Source: Caldimonas caldifontis
Lineage (GTDB): Bacteria; Pseudomonadota; Gammaproteobacteria; Burkholderiales; Burkholderiaceae_C
Length of the DNA: 64,000 bases
Direction: 5' to 3'
Assembly (NCBI RefSeq): GCF_002930615.1
Contig: NZ_PSNX01000010.1
Span: forward strand, 1-64,000
How positions within the stretch are numbered: the first letter of the stretch is position 1; every line of letters begins with the position of its first letter. The notes beneath the pieces were generated by a model, which saw only the letters and a program-made list of their open reading frames with translations, searched no databases and was not told the DNA's origin. Positions 59,045 through 64,000 of the stretch are shown here, one piece after another. Position numbers and translations under genes: made by a program.

Positions 59045-59887
59045 TCAGACGGGCAGGCGGGCCACGTGCCAGTCGAGGGCGGGCAGATGCCGCTGTGCGA
59101 ACTGCTGGAGCGTGCGGGTGTCGCCGCTGGTGTAGGCCTGTACGGGCAGGCACCCGGACTCGTCGGCCAGAGCGTTGGGATCCGACAGCACACGGGCCGT
59201 CTGTGCGGCCACGGCTTGCGCCGTGTCGATGAGGTGCACTGCAGGCCCCAGTGCCTCCTGGATCAGCGGCGCCACCCAGGGATAGTGCGTGCAGCCCAGC
59301 ACCACGGTGTCCACCGCCTGCGCCCGCAGGGGCGCCGTGTAGCGAGCCACCAGCGCACGCACGGCGGGAGCCTCGGGATCGCCGCTTTCGATGGCCTGGG
59401 CGAGGCCGGGGCAGGGCACGCACACCACCTCGGCCTCGCCTTTCCAGCGGGACAACAGCGCTTCAAAGCGCGGGCTGCGCAGCGTGGCCTCGGTGGCCAT
59501 CACGCCCACCCGGGCCCGGGCACTGTGCTGCAAGGCGGGCTTGAGGCCGGGTTCCATGCCCACGAACGACAGATCGCGATGCCGTGCCCGCAGGGCGTCG
59601 ATGGCCACGGCGGTGGCGGTGTTGCAGGCCAGGACCACCACGCGGGCGCCCTGGTCACGCAGGAAGCGGGTGATGCGGTCGCTGCGGTCCAGGACATGCG
59701 TCGCGCTGCGTTCGCCATAGGGCGCATGGCCGCTGTCGGCCGCGTAAAGCCAGCGCACGCCCGCAAGCGTGCTCGACAGCACGCGCAGCACCGACAGGCC
59801 GCCGAGGCCGGAGTCGAACACACCGACGCAATGGCGCTCCCCGTCACGCGGGATGAATGGAGCCAGGGAGGCGGTACGGGGCGTCAT
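59045..59887 (-). CDS. murI: Glutamate racemase
   Basis: This 280-residue cofactor-independent racemase makes D-glutamate for peptidoglycan. The two catalytic cysteines are in LACNTATA and LGCTHYPW, and the N-terminal VGVFDSGLGGLSVL motif is intact. The start is ATG 59887 (MTPRTASLAPF). It converges on the UMF1 transporter gene with a 10-base gap and is divergent from etfB. Confidence 0.93.
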   Translation of the reverse strand: MTPRTASLAPFIPRDGERHCVGVFDSGLGGLSVLRVLSSTLAGVRWLYAADSGHAPYGERSATHVLDRSDRITRFLRDQGARVVVLACNTATAVAIDALRARHRDLSFVGMEPGLKPALQHSARARVGVMATEATLRSPRFEALLSRWKGEAEVVCVPCPGLAQAIESGDPEAPAVRALVARYTAPLRAQAVDTVVLGCTHYPWVAPLIQEALGPAVHLIDTAQAVAAQTARVLSDPNALADESGCLPVQAYTSGDTRTLQQFAQRHLPALDWHVARLPV

Positions 59888-59979
59888 AGGGCGAGTGCAG
59901 TCTAACGCCGCGGGTTCTGGAGACCCATCTCTAGGTGCGGGCACTGGACGGCCCCCCGGGGGCATCCGCTAGAATGCAA

Positions 59980-60003
59980 AAAATCGAACGACCGTTCTAT
60001 TTT
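59980..60003. promoter_or_regulatory. Operator-like palindrome upstream of etfBA
   Basis: AAAAT-c-GAACG-AC-CGTTC-t-ATTTT is a 24-base inverted repeat with one mismatched pair. It starts five bases after a possible -10 box TAGAAT (59970-59975), whose best -35 (TGGACG, 59945-59950) is weak. The position would let a repressor block etf transcription. The GAACG/CGTTC arms resemble sites of TetR-family fatty-acid regulators, but I cannot name the protein with certainty. Confidence 0.55.
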
Positions 60004-60122
60004 GCGCGCGACAAAAGCTCAGGGTTAACCCGAATCGGCTTGTCGCCCGGACAACACGCCGGCTGTGCACCGCAACATAGAATGGGATGTTACGTTTACG
60101 TCAATCCAAAGGAGAGCGTCGC

Positions 60123-60872
60123 ATGAAGGCACTGGTCGCAGTCAAGCGCGTCGTGGACTACAACGTCAAGGTACGTGTGAAGTCCGACGGCACGGGGGTG
60201 GACATCGCCAACGTCAAGATGAGCATGAACCCCTTCGACGAGATTGCGGTGGAAGAGGCCACCCGTCTGAAGGAGAAGGGGGTGGTCAGCGAGATCGTGG
60301 CCGTCTCCTGCGGGGTGGCGCAGTGCCAGGAGACCCTGCGCACGGCCATGGCCATCGGGGCCGACCGTGCGATCCTGGTCGAGACCGATGCCGAGTTGCA
60401 ACCCCTGGCCGTGGCCAAGCTGCTCAAGGCGGTGGTGGACAAGGAGCAACCCCAGCTCATCATCCTGGGCAAGCAGGCCATCGACGATGACTGCAACCAG
60501 ACCGGCCAGATGCTGGCCGCGCTGCTGGACCGCCCCCAGGGCACCTTCGCCAGCAAGGTCGAGGTGGCCGACGGCGTGGCCGTGGTTACCCGCGAGGTGG
60601 ACGGCGGCCTGGAGACCGTCAAGCTGCAGCTGCCGGCCATCGTCACCACCGACCTGCGCCTGAACGAGCCGCGCTACGTCACCCTGCCCAACATCATGAA
60701 GGCCAAGAAGAAGCCCCTGGACGTGCTCAAGCCGGCCGACCTGGGGGTGGATGTGGCCCCGCGCCTGAAGACGCTCAAGGTGGCCGAGCCCCCGAAGCGC
60801 GGCGCCGGCGTCAAGGTGCCCGACGTGGCCACCCTGGTCAGCAAGCTCAAGAACGAAGCCAAGGTCATCTGA
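60123..60872 (+). CDS. etfB: Electron transfer flavoprotein, beta subunit
   Basis: This 249-residue subunit binds AMP and, with EtfA, accepts electrons from acyl-CoA dehydrogenases and passes them to ETF:quinone oxidoreductase. Signatures include [13 protein letters not shown] and [24 protein letters not shown] (quoted part: [14 protein letters not shown]). A strong AAAGGAGAG site precedes the ATG. etfA follows after 11 bases, and an acyl-CoA dehydrogenase lies downstream. Confidence 0.96.
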   Translation: MKALVAVKRVVDYNVKVRVKSDGTGVDIANVKMSMNPFDEIAVEEATRLKEKGVVSEIVAVSCGVAQCQETLRTAMAIGADRAILVETDAELQPLAVAKLLKAVVDKEQPQLIILGKQAIDDDCNQTGQMLAALLDRPQGTFASKVEVADGVAVVTREVDGGLETVKLQLPAIVTTDLRLNEPRYVTLPNIMKAKKKPLDVLKPADLGVDVAPRLKTLKVAEPPKRGAGVKVPDVATLVSKLKNEAKVI

Positions 60873-60883
60873 GGAGCCCCGTC

Positions 60884-61816
60884 ATGTCCATTCTCGTCAT
60901 TGCAGAACACGACCACGGCAGCCTCAAGGGCGCCACCCATCACACCGTGACCGCCGCGCTCGCCTGCGGCGGTGAGGTGCACGTCCTGGTGGCTGGCCAC
61001 AACGCCGGCGAGGCTGCCAAACAGGCTGCCCAGATTCCCGGCGTGGCCAAGGTGCTGCACGCTGACTCTGCCGCGCTGGCCGAGCAACTGGCCGAAAACG
61101 TCGCTGCGCAGGTGCTGGCCGTGGCTGGCAGCTACAGCCACATCCTCTTCCCCGCCACCGCCCACGGCAAGAACACGGCCCCGCGCGTGGCCGCGAAGCT
61201 CGACGTGGCGCAGATCTCCGACATCACCAAGGTGGTGAGTGCCGACACCTTCGAGCGCCCGATCTACGCCGGCAATGCGATTGCCACCGTGCAGAGCGCG
61301 GACAAGGTGAAGGTCATCACCGTGCGTACCACCGGCTTTGATGCTGCGGCCACCAGCGGCGGCAGTGCGGCTGTGGAGAGCATCGCAGCTGTCGATGACG
61401 CCGGCAGCTCCAGCTTCGTGGGCCGCGAGGTCACCAAGAGCGACCGGCCTGAGCTCACCGCTGCCAAGATCATCGTCTCGGGCGGTCGGGCGCTGGGCTC
61501 CAGCGACAAGTTCAACGAAGTGCTCACCCCGCTGGCCGACAAGCTCGGCGCGGCGCTGGGGGCCAGCCGTGCGGCGGTCGATGCGGGCTATGCGCCCAAC
61601 GACTGGCAGGTGGGCCAGACGGGCAAGATCGTGGCGCCGCAGCTCTACATTGCCGCGGGCATCAGCGGGGCGATCCAGCACCTGGCGGGCATGAAGGACT
61701 CCAAGGTGATCGTGGCGATCAACAAGGACCCCGAAGCCCCGATCTTCTCGGTGGCCGACTACGGCCTGGAGGCCGACCTCTTCGAGGCCGTGCCGGAGCT
61801 GGTCAAGAGCCTGTGA
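60884..61816 (+). CDS. etfA: Electron transfer flavoprotein, alpha subunit
   Basis: This 310-residue FAD-binding subunit has the C-terminal ETF signature [17 protein letters not shown] and [20 protein letters not shown] (each partial). The short N-terminal domain pairs with EtfB. GAGGAG lies before the ATG. A strong terminator follows, separating it from the acyl-CoA dehydrogenase. Confidence 0.96.
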   Translation: MSILVIAEHDHGSLKGATHHTVTAALACGGEVHVLVAGHNAGEAAKQAAQIPGVAKVLHADSAALAEQLAENVAAQVLAVAGSYSHILFPATAHGKNTAPRVAAKLDVAQISDITKVVSADTFERPIYAGNAIATVQSADKVKVITVRTTGFDAAATSGGSAAVESIAAVDDAGSSSFVGREVTKSDRPELTAAKIIVSGGRALGSSDKFNEVLTPLADKLGAALGASRAAVDAGYAPNDWQVGQTGKIVAPQLYIAAGISGAIQHLAGMKDSKVIVAINKDPEAPIFSVADYGLEADLFEAVPELVKSL

Positions 61817-61855
61817 GCCCCATGGGCCGTGCGCGCCAGACGCGCCGGCCCCAGC

Positions 61856-61893
61856 GACCCGTGCGCCCGATGCACAGGCCACGGGTCTTTTTT
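61856..61893 (+). terminator. Terminator after etfBA
   Basis: GACCCGTG (61856-61863) pairs with CACGGGTC (61880-61887), with a 16-base loop, followed by six T residues. Confidence 0.85.
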
Positions 61894-61940
61894 CCGCCCG
61901 ACGTCAAAGTTGTCCGTTGAGTGACAAGCGAGGAGTTGCC

Positions 61941-63731
61941 GTGAGTTACCAAGCCCCTGTGAAAGACATGCTGTTCTGCATGAAGGAGCTGGCCGGTCTG
62001 GCCGACGTGGCCCGGTTGCCGGGGTTCGAGGAGGCCGGCGAGGAAACCGCCCAGGCGGTCCTCGAGGAGTGTGCCAAGCTCAACGAGGGGGTCGTGGCCC
62101 CGCTCAACGTCGAAGGCGACCGCAACCCCAGCTTCTGGAAGGACGGTCAGGTCACCACGACGCCCGGCTTCAAGGAAGCCTTCCGCCAGTTCGCCGAGGG
62201 CGGCTGGCAAGGCCTGCAGCACCCCACCGACTTTGGCGGCCAGGGCCTGCCCAAGACCATCGGTGCGGCCTGCATCGAGATGATCAACAGCGCGAACCTG
62301 AGCTTCGCCCTGTGTCCGCTGCTCACCGACGGCGCCATCGAGGCTTTGCTCACTGCGGGCACGCCTGAGCAGCAGCAGACCTACATCCCCAGGATGATCT
62401 CGGGCGAGTGGACCGGCACGATGAACCTCACCGAACCCCAGGCGGGCTCAGACCTGGCCTTGGTGCGCACGCGTGCCGAGCCCCAACCTGACGGGAGCTA
62501 CAGGATCTTCGGCACCAAGATCTTCATCACCTACGGCGAGCACGACATGGCCGAGAACATCGTCCACCTCGTGCTGGCACGCGTCAACGGCGCACCCGAG
62601 GGTGTCAAGGGCATCTCGCTCTTCATCGTGCCCAAGTTCATGGTCAAGCCCGACGGCTCGCTGGGGGACCGCAATGACGTGCATTGCGTGAGCATCGAGC
62701 ACAAGCTGGGCATCAAGGCCAGCCCGACGGCAGTGCTGCAGTTCGGCGACCATGGCGGCGCCGTGGGCTACCTGGTGGGCCAGGAGAACCGCGGCCTGGA
62801 GTACATGTTCATCATGATGAATGCGGCCCGCTATGCCGTGGGCATCCAGGGCATTGCCGTGGCCGAGCGCGCCTACCAGCAGGCCGTGGCTTACGCGAAG
62901 GAGCGCATTCAGTCGCGTCCGGTCGATGGTTCGATGCCGGGCCGCGCTCCCATCATTCACCACCCCGACGTGCGCCGCATGCTGATGACCATGCGCGCCT
63001 ACACCGAGGGCTGCCGGGCGATGGCCATCACGGCGGCGGCGGCCTATGACGCCGCTCACGCGCACCCCGACGCCGAGGTGCGCAAGCAGAACCAGGCCTT
63101 CTACGAGTTCATGGTGCCGCTGGTCAAGGGCTACAGCACCGAGATGAGCCTGGAGGTGACCAGCCTGGGCGTGCAGGTGCACGGCGGCATGGGCTTCATC
63201 GAAGAGACCGGGGCGGCCCAGCACTACCGTGACTCGAAGATCCTCACCATCTACGAAGGAACCACGGCGATCCAGGCCAACGACCTGGTGGGCCGCAAGA
63301 CGGCGCGGGACGGCGGGCAGACGGCCAAGGCCATCGCGGGTCAGATCGAGGCCACGGAGGCGGCACTGGCCCGCCGCGACAGCGTGGCGGCGCGGGCCAT
63401 GCTCAAGCGCCTGAAGGCCGCTCGCGAGGCCTTCGTGCAGGTGGTCGACTTCATGGTCGGCCAGGCCAAGGGCAACCCCAACGCGGCCTTTGCCGGCAGC
63501 GTGCCCTACCTGATGCTCGCCGGTAACCTGATCGCCGGCTGGCAGCTTGCCCGCGCGTTGCTGGTGGCCGAGGACAAGCTGGCCGCTGGCGAGGACACGG
63601 CGTTCATGCAGGCCAAGATCGCCACCGCCCGCTTCTATGCCGAGCACATCCTGGCCAAGGTGCCGGGCCAACGCGACGCCATCGTCGAAGGTGCCGACAG
63701 CGTGACCGCCCTGGCGCCCGACGCCTTCTGA
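61941..63731 (+). CDS. Acyl-CoA dehydrogenase (DmdC-like, C-terminally extended)
   Basis: This flavoenzyme of 596 residues oxidises an acyl-CoA and gives electrons to EtfAB. Motifs include MNLTEPQAGSDLALVRT, the FAD-contacting FITYGEHD, VHGGMGFIEETGAAQHYRD and the catalytic-Glu region TIYEGTTAIQANDL (E within YEG). The extra C-terminal domain and length place it near 3-methylmercaptopropionyl-CoA dehydrogenases (DmdC), though related enzymes use ordinary fatty acyl-CoAs. The start is GTG 61941 (MSYQAPVKDMLF) behind GAGGAG. Confidence 0.9.
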   Translation: MSYQAPVKDMLFCMKELAGLADVARLPGFEEAGEETAQAVLEECAKLNEGVVAPLNVEGDRNPSFWKDGQVTTTPGFKEAFRQFAEGGWQGLQHPTDFGGQGLPKTIGAACIEMINSANLSFALCPLLTDGAIEALLTAGTPEQQQTYIPRMISGEWTGTMNLTEPQAGSDLALVRTRAEPQPDGSYRIFGTKIFITYGEHDMAENIVHLVLARVNGAPEGVKGISLFIVPKFMVKPDGSLGDRNDVHCVSIEHKLGIKASPTAVLQFGDHGGAVGYLVGQENRGLEYMFIMMNAARYAVGIQGIAVAERAYQQAVAYAKERIQSRPVDGSMPGRAPIIHHPDVRRMLMTMRAYTEGCRAMAITAAAAYDAAHAHPDAEVRKQNQAFYEFMVPLVKGYSTEMSLEVTSLGVQVHGGMGFIEETGAAQHYRDSKILTIYEGTTAIQANDLVGRKTARDGGQTAKAIAGQIEATEAALARRDSVAARAMLKRLKAAREAFVQVVDFMVGQAKGNPNAAFAGSVPYLMLAGNLIAGWQLARALLVAEDKLAAGEDTAFMQAKIATARFYAEHILAKVPGQRDAIVEGADSVTALAPDAF

Positions 63732-63838
63732 AGACCGCCCACGGTACGGCGCCCTGTCGCCCACGCGACGGCGCCACCCGGGCTCGGACGGCACACTGAC
63801 CGTTCGCTCCCTTCCCGCTGTGCCACGAGGAGACCTCC

Positions 63839-64000
63839 GTGCCTTTGCCCACCGTGCTGCAAAACCTGTCGTTGCCCGTCATCGGCTCGCCACTGTTCAT
63901 CATCAGCAACCCCAAGCTCGTGATCGAGCAGTGCAAGGCGGGCGTCATCGGTTCCATGCCGGCGCTCAATGCGCGTCCGGCCTCGCAGCTCGACGAATGG
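63839..64000 (+). CDS. Nitronate monooxygenase, 5' part (runs off the window)
   Basis: A GTG start at 63839, behind GAGGAG, opens a frame that stays open to the window edge for 54 codons. The product begins MPLPTVLQNLSLPVIGSPLF and continues IISNPKLVIEQ with AGVIGSMPALNARP, typical of the 2-nitropropane dioxygenase/nitronate monooxygenase family (FMN TIM barrel). It lies 107 bases after the acyl-CoA dehydrogenase stop. The rest, including the catalytic histidine, is outside the window. Confidence 0.8.
   Translation, partial: MPLPTVLQNLSLPVIGSPLFIISNPKLVIEQCKAGVIGSMPALNARPASQLDEW

Overview
This window is a GC-rich chromosomal segment of a betaproteobacterium, most likely order Burkholderiales (Comamonadaceae/Sphaerotilus-Leptothrix relatives). 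The evidence is the gene order: ilvI-ilvH-ilvC-psd-pssA-leuA, the sigma factor/DUF3619/DUF3106/RDD block next to ilvI, tRNA-Leu-tig-clpP-clpX-lon, a pstSCAB-phoUBR run, and type-B L31 beside rho. Base composition and codon use look even throughout. I see no insertion sequence, prophage, integrase or CRISPR array. Names come from reading translated sequence, not from database searches.

Layout. 1-86: 3' end of a 5S rRNA and the rRNA operon terminator. 151-6124: fused M16 metallopeptidase, FemAB-like acetyltransferase, NAD+ synthetase and PII protein. 6191-9512 (minus): a six-gene run led by an ECF sigma factor, then DUF3619, DUF3106, RDD, diacylglycerol kinase and a LOG-family protein. 9747-16390: branched-chain amino acid synthesis (ilvIHC, leuA) interleaved with phosphatidylethanolamine synthesis (psd, pssA). 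16509-18429: a PBP7-type peptidase and an IclR regulator. 18474-21433 (minus): hpnC-hpnD-hpnE, squalene synthesis for hopanoids. 21614-25905: RND efflux adaptor and permease, with an operator-like palindrome over the promoter.

25973-32074: tRNA-Leu(UAG) and the protein quality-control block tig, clpP, clpX, lon, with a sigma-32-like promoter before lon. 32197-33659: tRNA-Gly, tRNA-Cys and an orphan type VI secretion gene tssA. 33715-41087: the phosphate regulon. pstS and a divergent fasciclin lipoprotein each have an apparent Pho-box promoter, followed by pstCAB, phoU, phoB and phoR. 41074-46463 (minus): MATE transporter, ArnT-like glycosyltransferase, rpmE2, rho, trxA. 46596-52576: an AddB/AddA-type helicase-nuclease pair. 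52661-57523: two tandem multidomain signalling proteins with the same architecture (protein kinase, HDOD, GAF); the first keeps all kinase catalytic residues and the second has lost them. 57568-64000: tRNA-Leu(UAA), UMF1-family transporter, murI, etfBA, an acyl-CoA dehydrogenase and the start of a nitronate monooxygenase.

Most of the window is conserved core genome. The least explained parts are the kinase/pseudokinase HDOD-GAF tandem, the ECF sigma-DUF3619-DUF3106-RDD module, and the divergent Pho-box pair that brings a fasciclin lipoprotein into the phosphate response.
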